Positions 25,183-33,798 of a stretch of 64,000 nucleotides of DNA are shown one piece after another. The stretch covers positions 186,001 to 250,000 of the forward strand of contig NZ_JBJGED010000006.1 of the NCBI RefSeq assembly GCF_045062745.1. The letters are read 5' to 3'. A model generated the notes under the pieces. The model was not told the DNA's origin. It saw nothing but the letters and a program-made list of their open reading frames with translations, and searched no databases. The DNA is from Paenibacillus_AA sp045062745 (GTDB lineage: Bacteria; Bacillota; Bacilli; Paenibacillales; NBRC-103111). The translations under genes were made by a program, and so were the position numbers. How positions within the stretch are numbered: the first letter of the stretch is position 1; every line of letters starts with the position of its first letter.

Positions 25183-25221
25183 AAAAAACCGCGCAAACAG
25201 AAAAAGCTTCTGCTTGCACGG
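25183..25221 (-). terminator. Terminator of the sulfatase gene
   Basis: A 14-bp stem (25208-25221 with 25189-25202) has a 5-base loop and a run of six T on the leftward strand. Confidence 0.85.
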
Positions 25222-25367
25222 TGCTTCCGTGCTGGACGAATGGATTAAGTTGGGCTTACAACGACCCCGAAAATCCCGTTTTGAACCCCGTTCTAGTAAA
25301 CTTGGTTATCTTATTAGAGAGCTTAGCCTTACAACCACATCTGCGTACGTTTGTCGTCCATGACGGA

Positions 25368-26843
25368 TTAATGTTGCCCGATATGGGCGAGCACCGGTCG
25401 CGGAGTCCTCCCTGCGATGAGCTCGGTTCCGTGCGAGTAGCCTTCTTCCCGGTCCTGAAGCTCCTCAATGAGCCGCGCGCGGAAGGCTTCCCGCAGAGAC
25501 GCATGCTCGGCCGATCCTGACAAATCCGCACACTCCTGCGGGTCCGCGGTGAGGTCGAACAGCTGCTCGCGGCCGGTCTGCGAGAACCAAATGTATTTCG
25601 TCCGCCCATCGGTGATGTAATGATTGGACAGAGGGCCTGCCGTATGCTCCCCGTGCACATACTCCCTCCATGCCGGAGCTTGTCCTTGCGCTAGCGGCAA
25701 CAGGCTCGCCCCCTCGACGCTCTCCGGAATCGGCACTCCGGCAGCCTCGAGCAGGGTGGGCATAATATCGCGCAATTCCACAACTCGATCGACGGTCGTA
25801 CCGCGCTGCAGCCCGAGATTAGCTCCGGGATCGTAGAGCAGGAACGGCACTTTGGCGCTTCCCTCATAGGGGAGGGATTTGCGGAAGTAATGATGGTCGC
25901 CCATCAGCTCCCCGTGATCGGAGGTGAAGAGGATAAGCGTGTCGTTCAGCACGCCGTGCTCGTTCAGCCCGTTCAACAGGCGGCCGATCTGATCGTCCAG
26001 ATGTGTGATGAGCGCATAGTAGGCCGCCTGGGCGCGGCTGAGCCGCCGGCCCTCGAGCTTGCGGAACGCGGTAACCGGACTCGGGTCCCCGTGCATCGCG
26101 CTCTCTTCATCGACCCAATCGCCGACCGGCGGGGCCGGCATCTCCAAGTCCTTGTACATGTCGAAGTAGACTTGAGGCGGATCGAACGGCGGGTGCGGCC
26201 GGACGAACGACGTCCATAGAAAGAACGGCTTGGACGGGTCGCGGCGCCTCAAGAAGTCGATCGATTCCGTCACGGCCCAGTTGGTCGGATGCAGCGACTC
26301 CGCGAGATGCCAGGGGCGGGCCACGGTCGAGGCGTTGCAGTCCATGCCGCTGTCGAGCAGGTCCTGGTCGAAGCCGGCCTGCCGCTTCAGATCCCGCAAA
26401 TAATCGTCGCAGGCATCGAAATGCTCCGCCGCGGCTACCCCGTGCTTGTACCGGTTATAGTGCATATACCCGTCATGCAGCACGACGTTGTGGAAGCCGC
26501 ACAAGTTCCGGGTCGGATACACGTGCATCTTGCCCACGCATTGCGTGTGGTACCCCGCCTTGGCCAGTTCTTCGGGCAGCATGTGCTCGTAGGTCCACGG
26601 CACCCGATCCTGATACCCGACGCGGCCGTGCGAGCGTTGGCTCATGCCTGTGAAGATGGCGGCTCTGGCCGGTATACAGCTCGGCGTTGCGGAATAAGCG
26701 TTCCGGAACAGTACCCCGCGGTGAGCCAAGGCATCCAGATTGGGCGTCTCTACGACTGGATGTCCGAGTGCGCTTAAGCAATCCCCCCGCATCTGGTCTA
26801 CCGTGATGAGCAGCAAATTGGGCTTGTTCGGTTTTTTTTGCAT
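25368..26843 (-). CDS. Type I sulfatase
   Basis: A 491-residue alkaline-phosphatase-superfamily enzyme that removes sulfate esters. The metal-binding DQMRGD block (about 16-21) and the CxPxR signature (CIPAR, about 55-59) are present; the Cys would be converted to formylglycine by a maturase encoded elsewhere. KMHVYPT (about 105) and FTSDHGELMGDH (about 300) carry further active-site Lys, Asp and His residues. No signal peptide is seen, so the enzyme appears cytoplasmic and would act on imported sugars or other sulfate esters. The ATG at 26843 follows GGGAGGG; a run of eight A just inside the frame is a possible slippage point. Confidence 0.88.
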   Translation of the reverse strand: MQKKPNKPNLLLITVDQMRGDCLSALGHPVVETPNLDALAHRGVLFRNAYSATPSCIPARAAIFTGMSQRSHGRVGYQDRVPWTYEHMLPEELAKAGYHTQCVGKMHVYPTRNLCGFHNVVLHDGYMHYNRYKHGVAAAEHFDACDDYLRDLKRQAGFDQDLLDSGMDCNASTVARPWHLAESLHPTNWAVTESIDFLRRRDPSKPFFLWTSFVRPHPPFDPPQVYFDMYKDLEMPAPPVGDWVDEESAMHGDPSPVTAFRKLEGRRLSRAQAAYYALITHLDDQIGRLLNGLNEHGVLNDTLILFTSDHGELMGDHHYFRKSLPYEGSAKVPFLLYDPGANLGLQRGTTVDRVVELRDIMPTLLEAAGVPIPESVEGASLLPLAQGQAPAWREYVHGEHTAGPLSNHYITDGRTKYIWFSQTGREQLFDLTADPQECADLSGSAEHASLREAFRARLIEELQDREEGYSHGTELIAGRTPRPVLAHIGQH

Positions 26844-26974
26844 CTTCATCCCTCCCGAATTCATCCCATCTATCATACCATGTCCGAGAATTTCCTGGGT
26901 GAGTCTGTCGGTAACTTGCTTATTCCAGCGAACGCCGATTCCCCTCCAAGAAGCAGCTCGGCGAAATTTACAAC

Positions 26975-27003
26975 AAAAACCCGACTAATCATGTCGGGTT
27001 TTA
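26975..27003 (-). terminator. Terminator of the toxin-antitoxin operon
   Basis: Hairpin AAAACCCGAC/GTCGGGTTTT with the T tract on the leftward strand, just after the antitoxin stop. Confidence 0.85.
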
Positions 27004-27015
27004 ACGGTAAGCGAG

Positions 27016-27345
27016 TTAATAAGCCATTGCAGAAGTAGCAGCCTGTTGATTGCCCGCATGATCCGATGGGATTAAGGTAAGGTCGACCCCTAGAGCCATT
27101 GCCACCCGGAGGATGGTATCAATCCGCGGAGCCGTTGTATCACTTTCGAATCGGGCAATCGCAGATTGCTTCATCCTAGCTCTTTTAGCCAATTCCGCTT
27201 GGGTCCAACCTTTTCTCACTCTCAATTCGATCAGGGTAACTACCATAGCTGCCCGTTTGCGAATAATCGCAGCCTCTTGTTGACTCTCGGGGCTCATATC
27301 GTTCACCAAGTCATCCCAAGTTCTCACGATAATCATCTCCCTCAC
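27016..27345 (-). CDS. HigA-like XRE antitoxin
   Basis: A 109-residue helix-turn-helix protein. The N-terminal 40 residues carry the toxin-contacting segment typical of HigA (RTWDDLVNDMSPESQQEAAIIRK-like). The DNA-binding domain follows, with WTQAELAKRARMKQSAIARFE as the helix-turn-helix and a second helix pair after APRIDTILRVA. It neutralises the preceding toxin and probably represses the operon. GTG at 27345 overlaps the toxin stop (GTGA), the usual coupling; an ATG three codons later is possible. The pair is more AT-rich than the flanks, which suggests acquisition. Confidence 0.85.
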   Translation of the reverse strand: MREMIIVRTWDDLVNDMSPESQQEAAIIRKRAAMVVTLIELRVRKGWTQAELAKRARMKQSAIARFESDTTAPRIDTILRVAMALGVDLTLIPSDHAGNQQAATSAMAY

Positions 27346-27737
27346 TGGCTTTTCTTTCCTTCTTTTTCTACCCGAATCGGATGTTCCTTCAAAAATTTAT
27401 CCCTCAATCTTCTCGCTCTCGCCAACTCTAGCGCATCTGTTTCATTCGCGTCTTTCCTATAATGAGATAACATGAGAAAATGCTTTCCATGCCAGAAACA
27501 CATAAATATCCTTTCGTCAAGTGGCCTTATCTCATATAGGTTATCATTCTCCTTGCCCTTAAGATTCTTAATAATCTTTATTCCGGCACGAGTTCCCTGT
27601 AACCGGATACGTTCAATACAGTAATTGATTTTCTCAAACAAAATTCTGGCATCCTTATCGCCCTTGTTCATCTTAGCTTCGACCTCCATTATGAATGCTT
27701 CGACTTCAGGCAAACTGGAAACTTCGTACTTGTACAC
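27342..27737 (-). CDS. RelE/HigB-type (phage Gp49-like) toxin
   Basis: A 131-residue protein of the Gp49/HigB-like group of RelE-superfamily toxins, which cut mRNA on the ribosome. It has the family's basic core (IERIRLQGTRAGIKIIKNLKG), the LYEIRPLDERIFMCFW strand pair and the HYRKDANET segment that supplies conserved His, Tyr, Arg and Lys. The GTG at 27737 is chosen because GAGGAG lies ten bases upstream; a GTG six codons earlier overlaps that site. The order toxin then antitoxin matches HigBA. Two repeated operator-like sites lie upstream. Confidence 0.82.
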   Translation of the reverse strand: MYKYEVSSLPEVEAFIMEVEAKMNKGDKDARILFEKINYCIERIRLQGTRAGIKIIKNLKGKENDNLYEIRPLDERIFMCFWHGKHFLMLSHYRKDANETDALELARARRLRDKFLKEHPIRVEKEGKKSQ

Positions 27738-27760
27738 GGAACGACTGCTCCTCACAACTA

Positions 27761-27766
27761 ATTATA
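27761..27766 (-). promoter_or_regulatory. -10 element of the toxin-antitoxin operon
   Basis: Leftward TATAAT; the matching -35 region (27784-27789, TTATAT) overlaps the first operator-like repeat. Confidence 0.55.
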
Positions 27767-27784
27767 CAGGATTGTCCAACGAAA

Positions 27785-27820
27785 TATAACTTATTTGTTA
27801 TTTTTATAACCCATTTGTTA
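27785..27820 (-). promoter_or_regulatory. Paired operator sites of the toxin-antitoxin operon
   Basis: Two 16-bp copies (27785-27800 and 27805-27820), with two mismatches and a 20-bp period, each containing TAAC-N6-GTTA. The spacing of two helical turns and the overlap with the -35 fit cooperative repression by the antitoxin. Confidence 0.6.
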
Positions 27821-27833
27821 GTTGATTTTTCCC

Positions 27834-28691
27834 CTACACCCCCTCCAACCAGCGAAACTCCCCCTTATGGCACCAATAGATGCGATCCGAAACAGGATGC
27901 GGCATTACACGATAGCTGCGCCGAACGACATCCACGAAACGGGACTTCTTAACCAGCCGGATCGCGCGGTCAACCGTGTCCATGGGCTCTTCGGCGCGCA
28001 TCAGAATCGTAGTTTTGCGGTTCGTGAAGGCAATCAGATAGGAATCGGCGGTATGTCCCCGCGCCATCTCCGGATACAGAAACTGGCACTCCGGGGGAAA
28101 CGGAGGATCGGTATAGACGTCTACCCAGCAGGAGGAGTGAAAGGGGCTTTGCAGATTCAGGTTGGGGTAGGACCAGCCCTCGGCGCGCAAATTGCGATAA
28201 GCCAGCCGTTTCACGCGTTCTGCGGTTAATCTGGGATGGTGGTCCAACATCTCCTGATTGATGATTTTGGAGTAGCCTTCTTTAATCTCCAGAAACATCA
28301 TGCACAGCCCGGGAAGGCTTTCCTCCGCCAGAGGACCGGATCCCAGCCCCGCCTGCTCCACATATTCCTTACTCCGCAGAACCGGATAGATGAACTGGGG
28401 ATCGAGCCTCAACATCTCCTCCTGCCGATCCCGGATATCCGTCGAACACCGAAGCACCCCGTTCAGGTAATCGATCGCCGTGTTCAAATCACCGGTGCGC
28501 ATGTAGGTGACGAACGTCTCGTGCAGGCTGACTCTGGACTTATCCTCCTCGTTGTCCTTATCGTATTGAATCTCGAGCAAAAGGGGTTCATACGCGTCCT
28601 GCCTCACTTCGAGATTTAAGCTCTCGCGCAAATGACGCATCATCATCTCGGCGAATTCCTGAGGTTGGTCGTATAACCGGACGGGCTGCAT
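27834..28691 (-). CDS. YtpQ/DUF1444-like protein
   Basis: A 285-residue soluble protein. The middle resembles B. subtilis YtpQ (DUF1444): IYPVLRSKEY (about 100), a segment around LPGLCMMFLEIKEGYSKIINQEML (about 128-150), the ERVKRLAYRNLRAE helix (about 160-173) and a C-terminal half of alternating strands. The function of the family is unknown. The ATG has GGAGCG in a good position. Its transcript appears to start about 100 bases upstream and to read through an intrinsic terminator hairpin first (28720-28765), so expression may be controlled by attenuation. Confidence 0.65.
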   Translation of the reverse strand: MQPVRLYDQPQEFAEMMMRHLRESLNLEVRQDAYEPLLLEIQYDKDNEEDKSRVSLHETFVTYMRTGDLNTAIDYLNGVLRCSTDIRDRQEEMLRLDPQFIYPVLRSKEYVEQAGLGSGPLAEESLPGLCMMFLEIKEGYSKIINQEMLDHHPRLTAERVKRLAYRNLRAEGWSYPNLNLQSPFHSSCWVDVYTDPPFPPECQFLYPEMARGHTADSYLIAFTNRKTTILMRAEEPMDTVDRAIRLVKKSRFVDVVRRSYRVMPHPVSDRIYWCHKGEFRWLEGV

Positions 28692-28719
28692 AATATCGCT
28701 CCTTTATAGTTGCCGGGGC

Positions 28720-28765
28720 AAACAGAAAACCCCTGACGGGACGCGGAATGCGTCCTGCCAGGGGT
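28720..28765 (-). terminator. Attenuator-like terminator in the DUF1444-like gene leader; repeat copy 1
   Basis: A strong hairpin (CCCCTG-GCAGGACGC paired with GCGTCC-CAGGGG) has a T-rich tail on the leftward strand. It lies between the gene's predicted promoter and its start. About 45 bp are nearly identical (about four mismatches) to the terminator at 42765-42810, in the same orientation. Confidence 0.75.
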
Positions 28766-28792
28766 GTGCTTCACCACCGTTTGGATACTTGC

Positions 28793-28822
28793 ACTATACC
28801 ATAAATTGTAATTCGGTGTCTA
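28793..28822 (-). promoter_or_regulatory. Promoter of the DUF1444-like gene
   Basis: Leftward -35 TAGACA (28817-28822), 18-bp spacer, -10 TATAGT (28793-28798); start near 28786, upstream of the terminator. Confidence 0.6.
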
Positions 28823-28976
28823 CCCTCTCTCCCTGATCCTTCCATTTTTCTATGTTACAGATTCCGACACAATACGACCCTTCCGCCAAAAAAGGCATGA
28901 AAAAATCCATCTCTACGACCTAGTCGCTCAAAGTGCCAAATTGGCTCCTTCTTCCCATTATTACCAAATGAAACTT

Positions 28977-28985
28977 TGCTATGAT
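28977..28985 (+). promoter_or_regulatory. Candidate promoter of the caspase-associated operon
   Basis: The extended -10 TGCTATGAT is about 115 bases before the first gene of the operon. The -35 is weak (ATTATT). A second TATGAT lies near 29001. The rest of the gap 28823-29102 shows no gene. Confidence 0.5.
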
Positions 28986-29102
28986 GTAGCGTGTGTTAGG
29001 TATGATCCTCATCATGAACTTCATCCGCTCGCATCAAATCCGCTTGCTCCGCACCCTAGAACCTCTTCCATTTTCCATCCGTAACGCCGAGGAGTGAACG
29101 CC

Positions 29103-31334
29103 ATGCCGTTCCAGTTTAATGCTGCCCGCACGAAGCTTAGCCTCCTTAACAATCCGGCTATTACCGAAGCCCTAGCCCGCATCCAGCTCCATGACAAGGA
29201 CTATACCCGGGAAGAATTGACCGTCCCGATCAGCCCTACGGAGGAGATCGGCGATACGGTCCTCTTCGAGCAGCCTGCGGACGCAGCCCGCAAAGTCTAT
29301 TTGCCCCGCTACAAGGTGGCTACGGAGAGAACGACCGGCGGGCAAGAGCAATACCGCATCACCGTCGAAGAACGCGCTCCCGGCTGGGTGCTGCGGGTGC
29401 ATCTCCTTCCCTATCCGGCCCAGGAGATCGAGCTCGCCGCCAGAGACGCGTCGGTGCTCCCGCACCAAGTCACCGTGATCCTGAGGTACGTGCTCATCGG
29501 GTCGGGTGGGGTGCACAAGGAGCTGACGTTCGGGGATGTGACCGCGGAACCGGACGGCCTCCAAGCTGCGTTGCAGCTGAATAGTCTGGCCGAGCGCGAT
29601 GAATTGTACGCCGCCCTGACGGAGCCGCAAGCGAATGCAGCCTTGATCGTCCGTCGCGCCGTTCAGGCGGCTATTCCGGCAGCGCCGAAGGAAGGGTCTG
29701 CGAGTCCCGTCCCGGGGCCGCGCCCGATTCCGATTGTTCCCGTGAAGCCGGTGATTCGTCCGCAACCCTTTTCCGTTCTTCCTGTAAAGCCTGCGCAGCC
29801 CGTGAAGCCCGTCGCACCTCAGCCGTCCCCTCTCTCGATCCGCACAGCCAGAGCCTTCCCCAACCTGAGCAGGAACAGCACCGTGAAAATTTCACCTGAT
29901 TTAATATCCGTCGTTGGCAGAGGAATCGGGAACATCGATCTGTCGGTTGTGACGCCGACGCCAACGCCGACGCCGCGTTACCGTATCGTCAGCCGAGTGT
30001 TGGATACGCAGCTCCCCTTCTACTTCCCAGCAAATCTGCATGGTTACATCTTCGGCGGAATTACTCCCACCGGCGAGCGCCCAGGTCTGATCCGGCATCA
30101 AGTGCGCCGCGGGGACGACTTCCATAGCTACTACCAGGAGACGAGCCGCCGGTATTTGTTCTATTACTTGCCGGACGCCTTCAAGCTCGCCCGCTTGCCC
30201 GTCTCGCCCTACCTGCCGTTCATGTCGGCCCGATTCACGTCGGAAGACGGGACGCTCCGCACGTCTCGGGCCACGCTGGAATACGCGGCGGCGCCGTACA
30301 TAGACCCGGACCGGTTGGAGGCGGCCGCCCAAGAGCTGAAGGGCCAGGTGACCGGGACTCTCCCGGATGGGATTACCGGCCCCGTCTTCCAACCGCTGCT
30401 GGCGGATGCCAGCCGGCTGAAGTTCCGACTCGCCCTGCCTAATACGGCCGGGCCGTTCCAGCTGCGGGAGGGAGCGCTGGTCAACCTGAAGGAGGGCATC
30501 GTCGATGCGCTGTCGCTGTCGCTCCAAGAGCTGCAGCAGGTGTTCGAGAGCCTGATGGGGTCGGGAACGGCCGCCCTCCTCATGACGGGAGAGGTCGAGG
30601 TCAGCCTGGATGCCGAGCAAGATCAGGTTGCCGAGAAGGTCCCCTTCACCGCCCGTATGGATGATCTGGCCGGCGAGCTCTTCGAGTACCGGTACACGCC
30701 CGATCCGGCATCCGGCGGAGTCCAGGTGACGCTGCGAAATGTGATCGAGAGCCCGGTGCGGATCGACCGGCTCGGCGCCCAGCTATACCGCGACGGGGCC
30801 GAGGTGCCCGGCGAGCTGCGCGGCCTCGCGCTCCCGGTGGAGCGTCTAGCCTCGGGTGACGAGCTCGTCTTCACCGTCGCTCCGACGTCGACGGATCCAA
30901 CTGCCGCAGGCCAGGTCGAAGCGACCCTGGATCTGGATGGCGGCGTGAAGGTTCTCCCCGATCGCGAAGCGATCTGGACCGCCATCCAGGATCCGTTCAC
31001 GGCCCAATATGAGCAGGAGATTACGGTCAAGACGCTGCCGGCGATCTTCAACCTGCCGCAGGGCCAGCCCGAGGAGAATCGTCTGAGCGAGATCGTAGTC
31101 GAGCTGAAGCACGGAGACCGCGAGGAGAGCAGCGTCACGCTCTCGCTAAGCCCCGAGCAGCCGGAGGTCAAGCTGTCGCTTCCGTTCCCCATCGCGGATG
31201 TGCTTCTACGGCGCGAGAACAGCGGCGAATATCACTACAGGGTCAGCGCGATCCGGCTCAGCGGGATGACGCAGAAGGACTGGAAGGCCAAGACCGGCGA
31301 TTTGTTATACATCCTGCAGGGGGATGTGTCGTGA
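29103..31334 (+). CDS. Caspase-operon protein 1 (large beta-rich protein)
   Basis: A 743-residue cytoplasmic protein of no family I recognise. The N-terminal third (1-195) looks beta-rich. A Pro-rich linker follows (about 195-260, many PVKP and PxP steps). The centre holds YLFYYLPDAFKLAR (about 360), an echo of the YYLPGP motif shared by the other operon proteins. The last third has several beta-sandwich-like strands, with VEVSL (about 505) and TVAPTSTD. No signal peptide or membrane segment. The ATG at 29103 has GAGGAG eight bases upstream. It is the first gene of an eight-gene run; the next starts one base after its stop. Confidence 0.8.
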   Translation: MPFQFNAARTKLSLLNNPAITEALARIQLHDKDYTREELTVPISPTEEIGDTVLFEQPADAARKVYLPRYKVATERTTGGQEQYRITVEERAPGWVLRVHLLPYPAQEIELAARDASVLPHQVTVILRYVLIGSGGVHKELTFGDVTAEPDGLQAALQLNSLAERDELYAALTEPQANAALIVRRAVQAAIPAAPKEGSASPVPGPRPIPIVPVKPVIRPQPFSVLPVKPAQPVKPVAPQPSPLSIRTARAFPNLSRNSTVKISPDLISVVGRGIGNIDLSVVTPTPTPTPRYRIVSRVLDTQLPFYFPANLHGYIFGGITPTGERPGLIRHQVRRGDDFHSYYQETSRRYLFYYLPDAFKLARLPVSPYLPFMSARFTSEDGTLRTSRATLEYAAAPYIDPDRLEAAAQELKGQVTGTLPDGITGPVFQPLLADASRLKFRLALPNTAGPFQLREGALVNLKEGIVDALSLSLQELQQVFESLMGSGTAALLMTGEVEVSLDAEQDQVAEKVPFTARMDDLAGELFEYRYTPDPASGGVQVTLRNVIESPVRIDRLGAQLYRDGAEVPGELRGLALPVERLASGDELVFTVAPTSTDPTAAGQVEATLDLDGGVKVLPDREAIWTAIQDPFTAQYEQEITVKTLPAIFNLPQGQPEENRLSEIVVELKHGDREESSVTLSLSPEQPEVKLSLPFPIADVLLRRENSGEYHYRVSAIRLSGMTQKDWKAKTGDLLYILQGDVS

Positions 31335-31335
31335 G

Positions 31336-33120
31336 ATGAGGCGGCCGGACTTTCAGCAATCCATTCCCTGCGGCGAATCCCGGATCTATTACCCGTTCGA
31401 GGGGCGGGGACCGCATGTCTTCACGCCGGATTCCCTCGATGTAGCCACAGGCCCTGACGGACTGCCGGATATCCGGCTGCAGCTGTACCGCGGACAAAAT
31501 CCGATGCTGCCCCCGCAGCCTTACGGCGTCCTCCAGCTGCGCCTCACGCCGCACAACCCGATCGAGCCGGCTACTGCACGGCTGCGGGAGCTGCATGCCG
31601 GTGCCACGCTCGAACCGGCGATTTTCGCCGGAGGCTGTATGCGCCTGCTGGCTCCGGACGGCGTCGAGCTGCCGGCGGAAGCACGCCAGTCGATCCCGCT
31701 GGCGTGGAACGGCCTCACGAACGCCCGCGTCCTGCTGCGGCTGTCGGCCGAAGGGGCGCAGCTGATGAAGAGCCTGATCCAGGACGAGACGCTGCCTCTG
31801 CAGGCCCAAGCGGAATTGGAGCTCGCCGGTATCGCCCCCCGCTTGCCGCTCCGCGTCCGCCTGGACCCGGCCCGCTTCCGGACGGCGATGGCCGCCCGGT
31901 TGGATGCCGAAGGCCGAATCGCCCGAGAGGAGCTAGTGAGTGTGTTCTGCGGAGACCTGTCGAAGCTAGGCCTGGAGGTAGAGGGCATGGCCCCCGCCCC
32001 GGACCCTATGGAGCTCGCGGAAACCCTCGCCGATTGGGTCCGGGCGCGATTCGGGGCGTTCGCCGCGTCACCGAAGGCGGATGGCCGAGGGTACTTGGCG
32101 TTGAGCTGGATCGACGACAGCGGGAGCGGACACATGGAGTGGGACTTGTCGCAGCCGCTCTACTCTTGGCGGCCGCTGGTCCTGCCTCTCCGGCCGTTCG
32201 AGGCCGCCCGGCAGGTCATTCGGACCGCCGGGACCCAAGCGATCGTCCCGCCTCCGATCATCGTGCCGCCGCTGCCGACCGGCATGTACCAAGTCGATGT
32301 GTCCACGAATATCCCGGAGGTCCGACCGGGCGTCGCGGCCATAGGGGTTACACTGCGTGCCCCGCCTCGACCGCCTTCACGGCCTCAGGCGGTTGTCGCG
32401 TCAGCCGAGCTGATCCCGCCCGCCGATGCGGCGTCCATTCGGCTCAAGCTCTCCCCGACGGAGCGGCTGGACTATACATATGCAACGTTCGTGATTCTCG
32501 AGGACTCCCGCGGAGCGGTCCAGTTGGACGGGCGAGAAGTCGCCGCCAGCGGCGATCGGCTGTATCTGACGCCGGACGACTTTCCCGTCCGCTTCGTACC
32601 GCAAGCGGCCGACCGGAGCCTGCTGGAGCTGGCTTCGGTTCACGGCCTTTGCCGATGGATCGAAGACGGAGCGACGGCGTCCCTAGTCTTCGAGCTCGAC
32701 CAAGACCGGCCGGAGGTGGCGGTCCCGGTCCCGGTGCACGCGGCAGAGGCGACCGTCGAGTTCGAGTTCCGCTCGCGCGAAGGAGACCGGAAGCTGCGAT
32801 CGGGACCGGGTCCTCTCGAGCCTCGGCTTCTGGGGCTGCACTCGTTCCCGGAGTTCGGCTCGCACGAAGTCGTCGTCGAGCTCGACGGGCCCGCCGCCGA
32901 GCCGCTGGTCGCGATCGATCTGCTGCCGGAGAACCGGCCGGAGACCGCGGACGCGATCGTCGTGCTGGCGCTTACCCCCGACCGGCCCAGGAAGACATTT
33001 ACATACTATGCCTCGTCCCCTTTCCAGGCCGGGTACCGCTATCGGCGGCACGCGGGGAGCGATGGCGTACCCGGACCCTGGTCCGACGTTCAGTCTCCAT
33101 TCGAACGCCTACTTGTATGA
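31336..33120 (+). CDS. Caspase-operon protein 2
   Basis: A 594-residue protein. Near the N-terminus RIYYPFEGRGPHVFTPDS plays the part of the YYLPGP motif. LLRLSAEGAQLMKSLI (about 140) and the LPLRVRLDPARF strand after it match the 'EGAxxLxxAL ... RPAxxVxIxxD' block of the three larger paralogues. Two Pro-rich stretches (about 300-315 and 340-350) follow, then beta-rich segments with AVPVPVHAAEATVEFEFRS-type strands. No catalytic motif is seen. An ATG four codons earlier (31324) overlaps the previous gene and would also be possible. Confidence 0.78.
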   Translation: MRRPDFQQSIPCGESRIYYPFEGRGPHVFTPDSLDVATGPDGLPDIRLQLYRGQNPMLPPQPYGVLQLRLTPHNPIEPATARLRELHAGATLEPAIFAGGCMRLLAPDGVELPAEARQSIPLAWNGLTNARVLLRLSAEGAQLMKSLIQDETLPLQAQAELELAGIAPRLPLRVRLDPARFRTAMAARLDAEGRIAREELVSVFCGDLSKLGLEVEGMAPAPDPMELAETLADWVRARFGAFAASPKADGRGYLALSWIDDSGSGHMEWDLSQPLYSWRPLVLPLRPFEAARQVIRTAGTQAIVPPPIIVPPLPTGMYQVDVSTNIPEVRPGVAAIGVTLRAPPRPPSRPQAVVASAELIPPADAASIRLKLSPTERLDYTYATFVILEDSRGAVQLDGREVAASGDRLYLTPDDFPVRFVPQAADRSLLELASVHGLCRWIEDGATASLVFELDQDRPEVAVPVPVHAAEATVEFEFRSREGDRKLRSGPGPLEPRLLGLHSFPEFGSHEVVVELDGPAAEPLVAIDLLPENRPETADAIVVLALTPDRPRKTFTYYASSPFQAGYRYRRHAGSDGVPGPWSDVQSPFERLLV

Positions 33121-33134
33121 GGAGGGGAATGAAC

Positions 33135-33737
33135 ATGCCGAGCCGGCCTGAGCAGGACATGAACGACGAATTCCGGTTCCAAGACATGGTTTGCTATGCC
33201 GATCCGGAGGATCGCACCGCCTTTTACTACAGGCCCGGTCCCCCTATGCCGGAGCGCGATCCCTCCCGACGGCCGGTCCTCATCCTCTGGCTGGGCGACA
33301 CGGGATCGCGGTTGCAGCTCTGCGCGCAGTGGGCGGCGGGAGAAGCGGAGCTTGCCGCACTCCGAATGGAGATCGTACGGCGGTTCCAGAACCGCAGGCT
33401 CACCCCGGTCTCCGTCCGGCTCTTGCCGGAGCTCGCCGACATCGATCGGGTGGCGCTCGAGTTCGGCGACGGATCGGGGGCGTTCACAGAGGTACAGACT
33501 TCCCGGTCGTCCGGGTACCCGCCCTACAGCGCTCTTTTCAACATCGCCCTCACAACCGAGCAAGCGGGCCAGGCGGCGAGAGCGCTGAACGGGACTCCGG
33601 ATTGCCTGCGGGTCACGTATCGCGGGACTGTCCGCCGAGCCGGGATAGGCACGGTCCCCTTGGAATCTTCGGCTGACGTAAGCGCCTGGTTCCCAGCCGG
33701 CAGCGGACAAGAACATATCCGAATCATCCCCTCGTGA
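33135..33737 (+). CDS. Caspase-operon protein 3 (short paralogue)
   Basis: A 200-residue protein that starts with a shortened form of the shared N-terminal motif: MVCYADPEDRTAFYYRPGP (about 16-34) replaces the DHADP...YYLPGP block. The rest has a Leu/Arg-rich helix (ELAALRMEIVRRFQNRRL, about 72) and a strand region ending in HIRIIPS. It lacks the long C-terminal repeats. GGAGGGG lies seven bases before the ATG; the gap to the preceding gene is 14 bases and to the next 61 bases. Confidence 0.75.
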   Translation: MPSRPEQDMNDEFRFQDMVCYADPEDRTAFYYRPGPPMPERDPSRRPVLILWLGDTGSRLQLCAQWAAGEAELAALRMEIVRRFQNRRLTPVSVRLLPELADIDRVALEFGDGSGAFTEVQTSRSSGYPPYSALFNIALTTEQAGQAARALNGTPDCLRVTYRGTVRRAGIGTVPLESSADVSAWFPAGSGQEHIRIIPS

Positions 33738-33798
33738 AACCCGAACAGCGGCACAGGGCGGGCGCGAGAAACCAAACACCACAAGGAGGTAATAAACG

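Noticed and set aside
31704..33134. Upstream in-frame extension of caspase-operon protein 3
   Set aside because: It overlaps protein 2 in another frame and is Arg/Gly/Pro-rich noise; the true start is at 33135 after GGAGGGG.
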